64,000 nt of DNA, from contig NC_039481.1 of assembly GCF_003590095.1 (NCBI RefSeq), positions 12,493,895 through 12,557,894 of the forward strand. The letters are read 5' to 3'. The notes below the pieces were generated by a model. The model saw only the letters and a program-made list of their open reading frames with translations. It made no database searches and had not been told where the DNA came from. Of this stretch, positions 23,570-37,800 are shown in pieces. The position numbers and the translations under genes were made by a program. This DNA comes from Trichoplusia ni. Its lineage: Eukaryota > Arthropoda > Insecta > Lepidoptera > Noctuidae. The stretch's first letter is position 1. The number at the start of each line of letters is the position of its first letter.

Positions 23570-26500
23570 TCAATAAGTAAAACCTCTCTTTTCCTTCTTC
23601 ATTCCTTTGGTACTTGCATATAATTGGTGTCTAACTTCGGGGTATCCATCCAATAAGTCTTGCCAGTTATGCAAATACAAGACAACCAAATCCACCACCT
23701 GTAGAAGTTCGAAGTTGTACTAAGTTTAAAGTAACAAATTTTGATCATTACACTTGCAATAAAGTGATCAAAACTTGTTCCATCCCCTTTTTTAAGATAC
23801 GCTTTTTTTCTCCAAGAGTGAGAGTGAGAGTTTATGGCATCACTTATCATTTATAAATAAATTCTGACTGAAAAAATATACAAGATTAGTCCTTTTATGT
23901 AACTTTTCAATGGACTATAATAATATGACTTTGCATGGAGGTTCATTATTAGTCGCCTGGTATTCTTATCCTCGAGTATCGGAGGCTTGCATTGCGGAAA
24001 CACCTAGACTCAGGACAAGCATTCATAAATCCCACAAATATCCTACGCGGGGATCAAACCTGCGATACTTCGCGCTCAGAGGGTGGCATGGTAACCATTT
24101 TGGCTATCAGCTCCGACGGTCGGTCTTTTAATCATCTTTTTCTTACAAAGTCTATTAACGTACTCACCGTTCGCGAGTAATATGAAAATTGGAATCCCAT
24201 ATTGATGAAAAGGCCAGAAATACATCCGAAATAACCATTTGTATACAGTACAGACAGCAATCTGCTCTCGCCTCTGAAAGAAATCGTTTACAACAAATTA
24301 TATTTTAATTTATATTTTAGATGCATATCAATTGCTATTCCTCTTTATCTTATCTCATAAAGAGGCAAAAAAAACTTCAAAGTTTCAAAGCAAGATACAT
24401 TGAGTCGTCCCCCAACTGGAACATCCTATAGATTTTAAATAAATATCTTAATGGAAAAAGTTTCGTAAGGCGATATTTTTTTACTATTGAGACTTCTCTC
24501 AAAGCGATGACTATGAAACATCATTCTACAGTTCACAAAATACAGCAGAAAAGAGTCCAGAAATCATTAGAACTTAGTAGTCCTGCTTTCCTGGATAAGA
24601 CTGGTACAGGATCGTAAATTGGCTCGAGAAACAGGAGGCCTATGTCTAGCAGTAGGAGGATAAAGGCTGTGGATGATTAAAAGATAGAAATCCTGCTTTT
24701 AAGTGATGGTACTAACCGAATATCGTAGTACCACTTCTCAACTTCTCCTTCGTGTATGAAATACGTGGTATTAAATGTATCTCCCTCTCGTACGATACAC
24801 TTCCCTAAAGATTTACAAAGACATTAATTTTATATGCTAAAAGCTACTGGGTAGCAGTTTGAAGGGTAAAAAGATTAGAATTATGCAGCAGAATGCTAAA
24901 GCCTTTGATGCTTTGAAAGCGCTCTGGCTGCAGAGAGAAATCAAACATAAACTGCCCATGAGCACACTAAATGTTTCTCAGAAAATAAACAACTTTTATC
25001 TTCATAATCTTAAAAGATCAAACAAGTAATGTGTAAAATGGTTAAAAAAAAAATTTCGAAACGATTCAACAAAAAATTTGAGTTGGTTGTACGCTATGTA
25101 AAAAGTATTTGAATTAATTTTTAAGCACTTACCAGGGAAAATGACGACTCTCTCAAACCTGGATACCAACTGCTTTTTAAAGAACATGGGCAGTTGTCTG
25201 AAGGTTGGCGGGGCCTCTAGATGGTGCATGTATAGTGATCCGAATAAATCTTGCTTCAAACAAGGTGGAGCTTCGTAAGCCAATGGAGGAAGCTTATCAC
25301 CTAAAAATTTTGGTTACAAATAAAAAACCAGCACTTATTTACAAATAAGCTGAAAAGCTATTGCTGATGTACAACCTATTGTCGGAGTTATAAGGCTTAT
25401 CGAAGGTAAATAGGATCTGACGTGGCTAAACGACATTGAAAAATTCTCAGGTATGCTGGTTTCCGCACTTATTTTTGTCTTTCATAATTTTCAGCCAGTA
25501 AACTTCGCAATAGGCGCAAGAATTCATAAAAACTTAGTAGACCGAGTACGTTGTATATTATCCACTAGGCACTCCTAATAAAAAGTTAAATAGGTAAATA
25601 AAATTGAGACGAACCTTTCTGTCTACTCCATAACAGACGTGTATATTCAACAAAAGTATCGCATATGGACTGGCAAAGACCACAAGACTTTAGGTATGTT
25701 AGTATATTGTCCACTTGGTAGTCATTTTGGAACATCTCACGATACTTCATGTATGCAATGTTTATAGCCGAAGCCATTATAAAAATATCAACTAAATACA
25801 GAGCAAATGTGATTAACACTTTGTAGTAAGCTTGAGATGTCGTCAATACCATCACCTGAAAAGGAAAAAAAAACGTATACTACACGGATGAAGGTTAGAA
25901 AAACCTTGCTTGAATACAGTTTTCTATAGATTTTTTTACCCTTAGAAATTTGTAACGGGAATTAAATGGACTAGACCTGATGATGGAGAAAAGTTATAAC
26001 AGAATGGTAGCTTAAACAGACGTTCAGACAGCGATATTCCGGTAAGCCAAGGATGAGATTGGCAGACCATGTTCAGCAGATAAAGGAGTATATAATATGC
26101 CGAACACTGGTTTATTCTAGGCCGATTATGATGATGATGACATTAGATCATGGAAAATTTATAGCGTAATTTTATTTTACTTTGAAGTATATATTGTATG
26201 GCGAACTGATTTTTTTAGCAAATATGCAAAAGCAACTAGGAATTTTAATAAAAACATAATCAAGTCTAAAGTACTCCAAAAGTAAAAAAAACTTTGTGAA
26301 AATTGACAAAATACTTGCAGTATTGATGGTAGTTTGTGTAAAAATGAGTAAAATGTATGTAAATGCGACTATATAGTCATATTCCCAATGTTTTGGCACT
26401 ACGAAATGAGGGATTTCCTTATGATCTTCTGTGAGCAAATCAACAGTCGCTCGAGCACAACCTGTGGACAAACGTTTAACGACATTTAGAGATTAAAAAA

Positions 26501-28809
26501 AAATAAAAAAAATAATTAAATAGGCATTTTATTATGCTGCCTCTTTAAAATACTCGCAGTAAATGAATTAAAACAATGTCATCATTAGTCTGCAGTAATT
26601 TTGGTGTATCAGTAAAATTCCTTCTTATTTATCTATACTAACACATAAGCTGAACAGTTTGTTTGTTTGTTTGAACGCGCTAATCTCAGGAACTACTGTT
26701 CCAAATTGATTTTTTTTTTTTTGTGTTGAAAATGTGAAAAAACAGGACAGGTATAAATCATAACTTATTTCTTCTAACCACGCGGACGAAGTCGCGGGCA
26801 ACAGCTAGTAACTCTATAATAGAGCTACTATTCTTGGGTATTGTTTTATCTTATTTTTAAATGTCAGCTCCGTTGTAGGAGACGTTCTCGTTCTCGGTAA
26901 TGTTGGCTTTGCTGTTGGAGGCGTTGATGATAATGTTGGCAACGTTGTAGAAGGTGTAAAGTTCAATGTGCCCCTTACCCGCTTTTCTGTCACTCGGTTT
27001 GCTCCATTCAGTGAAGTCGATTGTATCATTCCAAACATTTAGATCTATCAGAGGTTTGATAGGAAATTCCTCATCTGCAAGAAAAAGCAATAAATCTCAC
27101 ATTTTAAGGCCCTACATTTATTTTAAGTATATTTTAGTGCTTACTATTTTGATGTAATGTGACAAAAAATAGGTGAACGCCTAGGTATATTTGGATAAAC
27201 AAAAATGTTTTGATCAATAATAATTTAGTACACCAATACAGAAATCAATTAGTCTTTAACATGAGAATTTGTTTTATTCTGTTACAATAAATCTGATAGT
27301 TTGACTTGCCAAAACAACCTTAAAATTAATAAATAAGATTTTTTCATATTTTGATTGATCAATGTTTCACATGAACTAACATAAAGTAAGAAATAAGTAA
27401 ATTGTTATGACATTGTAGGTAGTGAATTAACAATGTATACAGAACTTGCCTCTACACGCAATAAAGATCCATCCGCATGTAAAAAAGTGCAAGAGTATGC
27501 AAAAGATTCCAATTTTCAACAAATATGGAGTTAACTTACTCTGAAATCAATTTAAAGGCATTTATACTGTCATATTTTCTGCATAGTTCTGCATTTTATG
27601 AAACTCATTCCTTAAGTCAATCACCTCTAAACGTTAATTAAAAGAGTCTATTATGACTACATAATAATCTATATACTTTTTTATTATTATATCAAAGTGA
27701 ATTGCTGTTCGTTAGTCTCGCTAAAACTCGAGAACGGCTGAACCGATTTGACTTATTTTAGTCCTGAAACATTCGTGGAAGACCAGGGAAGGTTTAAAAC
27801 AAAAATGTAAGGCGGTACGTAGTTCGCTAGGACAGCTAGTAAACCTTTAGATTAATAACCAACCTTAAAACTTCTGCAAAAATGCTTCTCAAAATCATAG
27901 AACCATTTAAGTCTGAGTAATCTTACGACTTGATATCTCCATTGACCAGTAAACGCAGTGGCAATTGGCACTAAAAGTGATAATATGTCTAGATATGTAG
28001 CAAAGTCCTTGAATTTTTGTACACCGAGGCGATGTGGAACGACTTTATTCTTTTTTACTTGGAGTTCAACCTGCAAAGTGTACATTGGAATTTCGCCTGA
28101 GTCAAGTGACCATTCAGAATGGAGAATGCCAAACTTATTATAGGAAGTGACATCCTCTTTGGTAAGCGACGTTGTTTCTGCAACGATCCAGACTTAGACA
28201 CTGAAGAAATAGTACGTATCTAAACTGAGGCCTTTTTTTGCTGCAGCTGCAGGGTACACTTTTTTTGGGTTATGCTTAATTTTTATGCTGTACCAATTAA
28301 AAACTTTTTCTTTCTTTCTATATAAAATGGAACATTGGAATAGCCCATGTACCACGCGTATATTAAACCAGAACATAATATATGAAACACCACATAAATA
28401 AAATCAGTAGTAAGATCTCTTTACGTTGACTGGAACGAACATCACACGAATACCATATTTCGCCTGGACTGTTGGTCAAGCGGTAAGAGGCCCTGATTGC
28501 TATATTAGAGGTCGTAGGTTGCTTAGTTTGAGACTAGACGAGTTGCATGACTGTTGTGGAATATTATTTTAACTTGTACATCAGAAAAAATATACTTACA
28601 GTAAAGAACTCCGATACAAAGTGTGTCAGATGAATAAAGTCTAAAAATCCAAGGATTATGTAAAATCTGAGCCACATATCGCTACTTTCAGGAAACATTT
28701 CGAATAGTAGAACAATGATAGATGACAGGAAAGGTCCAAAGAACCATGTGACATGGAGGAATAGAGCATACCACGACCCATGAACTGCTTCTATCGGTGG
28801 TAGATATTT
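23570..28809 (-). CDS. Gene A repeat 4 (exons 19-28), C-terminal
   Basis: Exons: 28809-28600, 28070-27864, 27540-27450, 27074-26979, 26461-26319, 25855-25615, 25300-25133, 24804-24717, 24273-24168, 23698-23570. S1 has WFFGPFLSSIIVLLF; S2 IILGFLDFIHL. S4 has basic residues 1701, 1706, 1709 and 1711 (RYQVVRLLRLK), close to the CNG/EAG pattern. S5 has LLHFFTCGWIFIACR. The turret has sequon NDT. The filter position reads TQTTINT (1829-1835). A CNBD-like domain has GYFGCISGLF and lacks the phosphate-binding Arg motif. The protein ends KEKRGFTY, with no C-terminal extension. The donors after exons 21 and 23 are GCAAGT, accepted because they alone keep the frame and match gene B. Confidence 0.83.
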
Positions 28810-31800
28810 CTGAAAAGCACGAATAAAACTCCATTAAGCTAATAATAATAATAAAAGTCCATGTTTGTTATTTTATAGAGCAGAAGTGGATGGCCCCTGG
28901 TAGATACCCCATCACTTTTTAGATTAAAATTCTCATCAAGGCCTCTGCATGTTGGACCTGCGTCCCCGTGCACGCCTTTTAAAAATTATCCCGTGACTGA
29001 AAAGAGATACAAATTATAATAAAAGCAACACTGACGCCTGTGTTAGGCTTAAAGCCTTTGTTATAGGAGCCAGGGTCTTTACCCGCTTTTGTTATTATTT
29101 TTATGTCTTTACACTATCTTTATACATCGCGCATGTGTCAGGCGTGGTAACGTCAACCACTCCCGTGCAGTTTAGAGTTTGTGTATGGAATCCTAAAAAC
29201 TCACCCTCAACTGAATAGTTTTTCTTCCTCGAAGTAGGTATTTAACAGTGTCGTATGGATTCTCAATAAATATATTTTTTGTTGCCAAGTAATCCATCTT
29301 ATGTTGAGGATAGCGGATAATATTAATCCTCACCTGAAATAATAAAATTATCCGACACCAACTCATTTACTTTCCGCATAATTTCATTGAAATAAAATTT
29401 TACTACTTGCACCTGTATTTATGGCTTATAAAATACTAGATTCAAGCAAAATTTAATCGGAAGAGATATTGCGTCTGTATGAAACATAAAACTGCTCCTA
29501 AAAGACACATTAATAATGAGAGATATATGAGCAGGTTGAGGAATGCAATGAAGGATCTTAGAAACCTATTTGATAAGGCATAAGGCAAAAAAATAATGCA
29601 TAATATGTGATAAATACCTCCTCTGTAATGATCTTTTGGAATTCTTTAACTGTGATGTAGAGCAGATCAACCATTTCATCAGCTGTAGCCGTTATACGTA
29701 TAGGACGAATTGCCGTTCCCAACAATTGTCCAAAAATGTCACCCTTGAAAAGAAAAAGAAATGGTTTTGTTATTGCGTTTTGCACAATATACAATTACTT
29801 GTTTCGTATCTTATTATCACTACTAGTCTTATTTTGCTTTTTTTTAAACTAGTCTCACATAACAGAAATTGTTTTTTTTTCAAGTCACATGCACATAGAC
29901 ACCCAGACTCAAAACAAGCATTCACGGTTTGTCCTACACGGAGATCAAACCCACGATACGTTGTTATGTACGATACGTTTGGCGTGGTGACCGCACCCAC
30001 TCAGCTATCCGAACAGTCAAAGTCCAGTTTTATTCGGTGGATTCTGAATTGTTTGAGAACAGCCAGTATAGGTAATGATTGAGGACTTCAATTCCATTCG
30101 AAACTAGTCGTGCGATCTAGATTAAAATTCGATGGATTTAGAAAAAAAAAACTATTGTATTACTTTTTGGGAACAAATTTTCATATTTTACCTTGGTCAA
30201 AACAACCAACTTTTTTTCGTCTTGATGGATGCTAACTTTGCCGCGGTGCACTATACATATGTTAGTAAGCAAATCCATTTTCCGACAAATGTCATGACCT
30301 GGTAGGAAGTAAACTTGAGTGCAAACACTTGATAACTGCCGTTGCATAGGTTCTCCACATTTTATTATAGAATCCAGGATCGTGAAAGTCCTGAACACAA
30401 AAGAACATGCTGTTTATCTTTACTACAATGTAAATATCTGGCTGAATGCAGATTAATGCCGAATATGGGGAAGAAAGCAACAAAGAAAATGTTTCTGTCT
30501 AAAGATATTTAAACTGACGTACTTCTTATAGAAGTAGTAACTCAAATCCTGTCGAAACATCACGCCGATACGATCGTTTGTTAGACGTTGAATATCTATT
30601 CCCTTAGTTCTGCAGAAAAAAAAGAAATTGAAGCAAAATTAAATTTGCAAAATTATTCACAAGTATAGTAAGGCCAATGAGACGAGATAAAGAATGTAAA
30701 AAAACTTTCAGGGGTTCATGATATTTTTATTCGAATAAACTATTAAAAAGTTCGAATTTTGACAAAAATGAAGATTTTTTTATCTCATCTCGTTGGCCTT
30801 ACAATAGTTATTTATAAAAACCTGACGGTTTGATTTCACTCGCTCCAAGAAACTCACCTTAACCAACAGTATCGGAAATGACTCATAACTTTTTCAATGG
30901 TCTCCTTCTCAACTCTCTCAGACACGAGAAAGTTTTCGATTTGTTGAACATTATGTTGATATAAAGTATCTCCTCGGGAGCCAAGCACCATAAGAGTAAT
31001 AATGTAGCAAGTTATAAACCTAGCACAAAAGTAAAAATCATTAAAGCATAGAAAATTATGGTGAACCATGAGTCGCAGGTTCGAGTCGCAGTACGCAGTC
31101 GTAGTAACTAAGCTACGTATACGAGCTAGCTAGCTACGAGGTTAATGAACGTTATCACTTATTAGTTATTCTATACCCCAATATGGAATCGTCAACTTCA
31201 GCCTAATTAAGGTATTACATCTATAATATCAAACACTTACCAAAATAACATGCTCAGTAAAAATAGGATTGCACCCACTCCCAGATTTTGCCGATCTATC
31301 CTAAATCTACCAAAATTCATACCTAAGAGACCACATTCAGCCATATTTAGACTCTGGGCAAAGATCTGAAATAATGATAATACTAGATGAAATTGTATGC
31401 CATGGAATGTATGAAACATGCGCAAAATCTTAATAAAGAAATGAATGCATTGTATTGGTTTTTATTTATAAGATTTTAAGAGAATTCAAAAATTGGGTCA
31501 GTTTTTTAGTCGGTAAAGTACTCCCGCTCTAAGTAGTATAATTTTTATTTCACAAACATTCATGTCACATGCTGAAAGACACCCTGGCTCAGAAAAGGCA
31601 TTCGTGAATGACAGAAATGCTTGTCATATATCTATTCATCATATCATATAGCTAGATATATATCATTCCAAAGTATGAATAAAAAAAAATTGACGTCCGG
31701 GTAGCCGACTAGTTACGGTCACCGCTTCGAAACCCATTAAGAAAGTTTGCTCCCTGCGCAGGACAAGCATTTCTGTAATCCTTGAATGCTTGTTCTGAGT

Positions 31801-34800
31801 CTGGACTTCTCAGTGTATGAGAATTGAATGTTTGTGAAAGAAATTTATGCGTCGTTTTATATAAAAAAAAAAAACAAAGTTTATTTTGGATGACATTTGT
31901 TTCTGAGTGACATGATAATACTTTACTACATATTATTTTGGCTGCTAAGAATTATTTTTTTCTTACCAAGTGTAAGTCATGCCATTCTAATTGTTTAGGT
32001 AATTTAATCGCATCAGGCATCCAACACGTATCCATCAGTCTGATTGAAAGCAAATTCATGTGGTCGCCAAAAGTAAAATTCACGCATTTAACCATGAAAT
32101 AGTGACTGGTACCAAAAAGAATCAATATGTTAATAATTTGCCACTTTAGCATCTGTAAGATAAAGAAAGATTAGGGTGAAATTAATGTTTTTCATAATTA
32201 CTTCTATAGATGCTTTTTCAGGCCCGAAGCCATCAAACACGTTTACCTCAAATGCTAAATATTTTTGCTGGTCCGTCAAATGAATATCTCATTACGTGAG
32301 CTTTGAAAACGACAACAGAGATGATGGCTGAGTATAGAAAATAAAACATCTAAAATTTTCATTTTTAAATGTCACTCCATTCAAATTTTATCTAAATCGG
32401 TCTAGCGGTTTTCATAGTTTGAAGTTACCCCGAAAATTTCAGCCTGTTAGCTTATCGGGAAGTGCCTCAAAATGGAGTTGCAATAATCCAACCGGAACGA
32501 CAAACAAACAATATACCTAACTATAAAAACTGAAAAATCTGATAAAATTTTACATTTAAAAACGTGGATATTTAGATAATTAAATCTATTAATTAGATTT
32601 CAATGAAAGCTTTTACCTACCGTAATCAAAATTATGTTGACCGTTGGCAAGTCACTTATATAATCAAAGTAGGCAAACAAAATATACACGTGGGAAAACT
32701 TGCACAATGTATTTATCAAGAAAGTATCGTCGTCATCAATTTCAACTGTGATTAAAGCCTGGATCAGTTGGAAGAAGGGAAAGGAACCGATGACATCCAA
32801 GATGAAGCCTTTAGTTAAGTAGTTCAGTAAGCACTTCCTCTTGTGGATGATTTTGACTCCGCGGCTATCGTAGTAGGGTAACTGAAAAAACAATTAAATT
32901 ATTACCTTTCCTGAGTTATATTCATTCATTCATCATTCAGTATTCATTTCAAACTATACAAATATATTCATCAAGAGACCGATGAACAATTCCAGCGCAA
33001 GGAGGTCTGGAATCTTGTCCAAAACCCCTGGACCACAAAATCGGTATGACGTCGGGATTCCACCCTGTAAATCTAAGGCAAATTTAATAAATTCACTTCG
33101 ATAATGTTTAAATATATCTAATTTATCGGCTACCAGATATAGTGTTAACAAAGTTCTTGTGTTTCCATTGTTGTTTTAGTTCATAAAGAGTTAAGATGAC
33201 TTACAAATATCTTGACGACTATGTCAATCCACGCGATACCATTGCAAAAGCCGCGGATATTATTTAATTCCCATCTATAATACGCTCCAACACCACCTAT
33301 GAACAATTTAACGCATACTCTTAACCAACATAATCAGATACTAAAAACAGCCACATCAGAGTAATAGAGTTTGGTCTTACTTCTGTTCATTTAGTAAAAT
33401 TTAATGAAATGTGACTAAAAATCGCCTTACAGGCAATAATAAGGTAAGTTCACTAGAAACACGAATCTGCATTACAAGCATAAAACAACCAGAAATCAGA
33501 AAGGTTGGCAAAAGAGGGGTGGACTCTTCTTTAAATATCCAATAACTCAACCCAATAACTCAACCCATTAACTAGATTAATATTAACTCTGTACCTGCCT
33601 ATACTGTTATTTATTTTTATTTATTTATTTAATTATCACACTTATCAACCATTACAGGTTACTTAACCTAATGCGGTAGCTAGGACTAAACAAAGGTCTA
33701 AGTATTTATGTGAACTAGTGAATTATTATGCACATAGTTGCAGGTCTAAATTCCAGCAACTATTTTTATGTAATTTTCTGATAATTCTGACATGCATAGG
33801 CAATAAGTTAGCCTGATATACATGCCCATCATTGCTCCTCCTGGAATGGTTTGTTGCTTCATCCACTTTTCTCCTAGATATGAAATCTTTACTATTTACG
33901 ATTCCCATGTTTAAAATTTCTGTCATTCCGCGATTTCTTGGAGTTCTCTGAATAAATTGGTTTCCAAGACTTTCAAAATCTTTGATTGATTTGTATCCTC
34001 TATAACTTTAAGTCCATTGAATTAGATTTAGAGCATTTTGTACTTTTATTTTTATTATTTATTTCATATTATTTTGGTTATCAGTTTGGTTTGGTTGTTA
34101 TAAAACTACTGTCATGTTATCCAGTCCTAGCTACACAATAAATATCTTTATTATTATGATTTATTTATATACGATTCCTGCCCTCGGGAACTTACGTCGA
34201 TATGACGCGGGGTTACACAACATTTAAATCATTAAAACAAAGGCACTCAGATTCAGAAAAGAAAATTATAGACCACATAAATGCGTATCTTATGCGGGAA
34301 TCGAAACCGCGACGCGTCGCGTCCATTGGAATGGACGTTTGGCAAAATGCCCTTTCCCAAAAGTGGATAATTCCAGCCTGACGAAAATTATGCATAGAAA
34401 TTAATATCCTTTCCATCAAAATAGCAAATAATGTGACTTACCCAGTAAAGACGACGCCAAAATAGAAATACATGCAACTATAGCTCTTATCAGCAACCAG
34501 ACTTTCATGAAACTGAAACAAACAATTTCTTTTATTAAGCTAGTATGATCAGCTGAGTGAAATTGAACCGCGATAAAATCCGTAAAAGTAGTTATGGTAG
34601 TATTTCAATGTCTAACATTCACGTAAACCTAGAAAGAAACCACTAAATGAACGTGGTTAAAACTATGAAAAATGTTATTTCTTTTTATTTTCTTACCCAT
34701 GTTACCCTCACTATGCTTAGCCATAATATGTTAATCAAAATAACGTTACGCAATACTCACGGAGATTCCGGGTCACCCCAGAGTAAACCCTCAAAAGGCA

Positions 34801-37800
34801 ACGACCGATTTTCCTGGATATTATTAAGAACTTTGGAAGACGATACCATTGACATCCTCGTACTATAAATCCTATCTCTCAGTTTGGTTTGGTACTGAAA
34901 AAAGTTTTTTCTATTTATTTTTGGCGCGCCAGTCACTTTACCAACTAAGCTACCAAGAATTTACATTTGTCATTGCATCAAGACGTCTTTTGGGCACATT
35001 AGCAACTTATGCGGTTTACAGCGCTTTCTGCGTATCCTTAGTTAAACGATTCCGTTTTTACCCTTAAGATAAATACGAAATCCTAAAAAGAGAATAATTG
35101 GCAAGGCTCCACTGTCTCTCCGTCTGAAAGTATCTCATGAACCGTGTTAATTTCATTAAATGAATCGGTACTTACATCTCTATGTTTCAATACATGTTTT
35201 CTAAACAATTCATCAAAACTGGGACTAAATTCTTTAACACAAGTTTGGAGATATGAATATTCAAATGAATACCGTTTCATTATTGAATTGAAATCGCCTA
35301 ATTCAATAAAGATGAACTGGAATAAAATATAAATATTTAAATTAACTTGTGGTAAAATTACATTTATTTTAAACATTAATTTAAGGGCTTCCATGCCTCA
35401 AATATTTATTCATCTACTCCCTAACTCTACCCTGATTCAGTATTTCCTTCTTTAGCAATCAATGCGTACAAGCAAACCCAAGTCAGTCTACGTCCATCAT
35501 CTTACCCAGACTGTTAAATTTCAAAATTCAATCAAAGTTTTTTTTATCCTAGTTCGTGGCTCAGCTAAACAAGTTTTTCCAAGGTTAGGCTATACTTGAC
35601 GCGATCGGTCTACGGATGGGTGACTATCCACGTCATAATGATTTCCTTCCTGTTTCGAAAGGCACTTTAAATTGCGGGTCCCGGTTGTTATTCATACATC
35701 TCAACAGTCGATTTTCCCCTGTGTCCCCGTGCACGCCGTCAAAAAGTACCGGATCTCTTCTCATGAAGTTATCAAGGGACAGGAAAGAGTTAAATAATAC
35801 CAAAAATACAATAACTAATAACACACTTAGGGTCAGTTAGGGTTTGGTTGGATTTTATCCTCTCTTACTAGTTAAAAGCTTAGCATATTAAAATTAAATT
35901 TACCTCGCAATCTGTATATGCCGTGTAGGATTCAAGTGAAACTCTGCCAAGGAGAACTGAACTGGTAGCCAGCAGAGCACCACGCCCGCTGTATGAAGCA
36001 ACCAATTCACCTTTTTCATCAGAATGCTCACACTTCACGTAGCCCTGAACAAGTATAAGTATACCGTCCCGATTAAATAAAAACAATATCATTTGCCCTA
36101 ATTAAAGTTATACTAGTTCTGGTTTGACTGTCTTGTTCGCTAGTGACCCTCACACATAAAGCAAGGGTCGTGCGTTCGATTCCCACCCCAGAAATGTGAT
36201 TGATATCTGTGATGAGCACAATCTCTGCTCGTAATTTATTCATAATATGAATAGTACTTCTAATATATGACATTCTCCGGTCGCCCGGTGGTCCACCCCT
36301 AACATTTTTTTATTAGTATATAATTATCTCACCATCACCATCATCCGATAATTCCTAGTAATAAATTTTATTGCAAAACATGAGTCAGCTAGTATTGTAT
36401 AGATAGACATAATGAAAATCTTACTTATTCAGTGTTACAAAATGACAATAAAATATAAAACTAACCTGTACAATCCAAACGACGTTTTTACAACTAGTTC
36501 CGAATGTGAATATACTGGCACGCTGTGGCACCAATAAAAACCTAGATGCACAAGCTAGTTCTCGAATCAACATTGGATCAGCGTGATCAAAGGCCTTCGA
36601 CTCTTTAATAATTTCTTCTGCCACCTCGCCCTGGGCTTTCCAATAAACTTCAACTGGTTCAGACTTTAATGTATTTGAATACATCACGTCGTACCCTTTA
36701 TGGTACTTCCAGTGGCATATAAGATACCTATCAAGTCTCTTTACCAGATCAGCATGTATCCTGAGATTAGTATAGAATGCCTTCATTGTAGAAACAAATC
36801 TTTGATAGTTCATGTGGTTCCTGTGTTTCAAGTACAAATAGGCGACGACAATGGCTCTACTATAAACAGCCATCAAATAGTTCATATAATGAAGAATTAG
36901 GCCGACAAAGACGTCTTCCATACTATTAGCAAAATATTCTGAATACATCCACTCGTATTGCCACTCAATAATAACACCGAGAAAAGGATCAGTCCTCGTA
37001 CAATTTGTGGTAACTGATTTAGAACAAAGTACTTTTCCGAAGAAAAATTCAGATCGTAACGCTGAGACGCGGCTGGCTAACTCAAACACACCATGGGATA
37101 CTATAGTTGCATAAGCAAAATGAATTAATGCCACTCTGCGACTAACAGCCAAAAAAGGATCTCGTCTTATATCCATTTTAAGGTACGGCCCATAAAAAAG
37201 TCTATAAACTTTAATGAGTCTATTAAATTGATAGGTATAATAATAATTTTTGGATCCAACTAGTAGAGCTATTTTTTCAATCCAAATTGTTGCACATAAA
37301 TCAAGGATAAATGTAAGACTCTTACAACGTTCAAACACCACTAGGGCGAAAGTATTTGTTACCGATTCCTGTGTTTCGGATTCCACAGCAGTGAAAAGAG
37401 ACACACAAATATCGAGGGCATAGATGGTATCACAAAAATATGAAAAAAATAGAAACCAATCAGGAATATTGCGTTGAACTAAATTTGTCGGATAAATACA
37501 AACTACAAGCATAACGGTAACGTTAACAATGTAATGCCATACATAACCAAATCTGGAATAAGGATTCATTAACCAAGGAAATTTAAGTCGAGTGAACATA
37601 GAGTTAGTTTGTAATTCTGTTGATGTGCATAAAACCAACTGTCCTATATATTTAGAGCAGTGATAAATAGTCTCTTCATGTGGAATTTCAAATTTAATAT
37701 CTTCTCGGGATTTGCCAGTTTTTTTTGTAATTACGTGGACTATGTCGTGTATTTGCCACCAGCGCCTTTTTATCCAATTAATTCCTTCATCTTCATTTCT

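Noticed and set aside
26814..26978. Extension of gene A exon 22 beyond 26,979 (frame runs on to a stop after NGADI)
   Set aside because: A strong GTAAGG donor at 26,978 matches the GTGAGA donor of gene B at the same codon and gives the phase needed for exon 23; the extension has no counterpart in B.
32954..33151. A 65-codon minus-strand frame between gene A exons 10 and 11, with possible splice sites, considered as an extra exon
   Set aside because: Joining exon 10 directly to exon 11 keeps phase and restores the S2-S3 pattern (DIVVKIF then PYYDSRG), exactly as in gene B, where no such extra piece exists.
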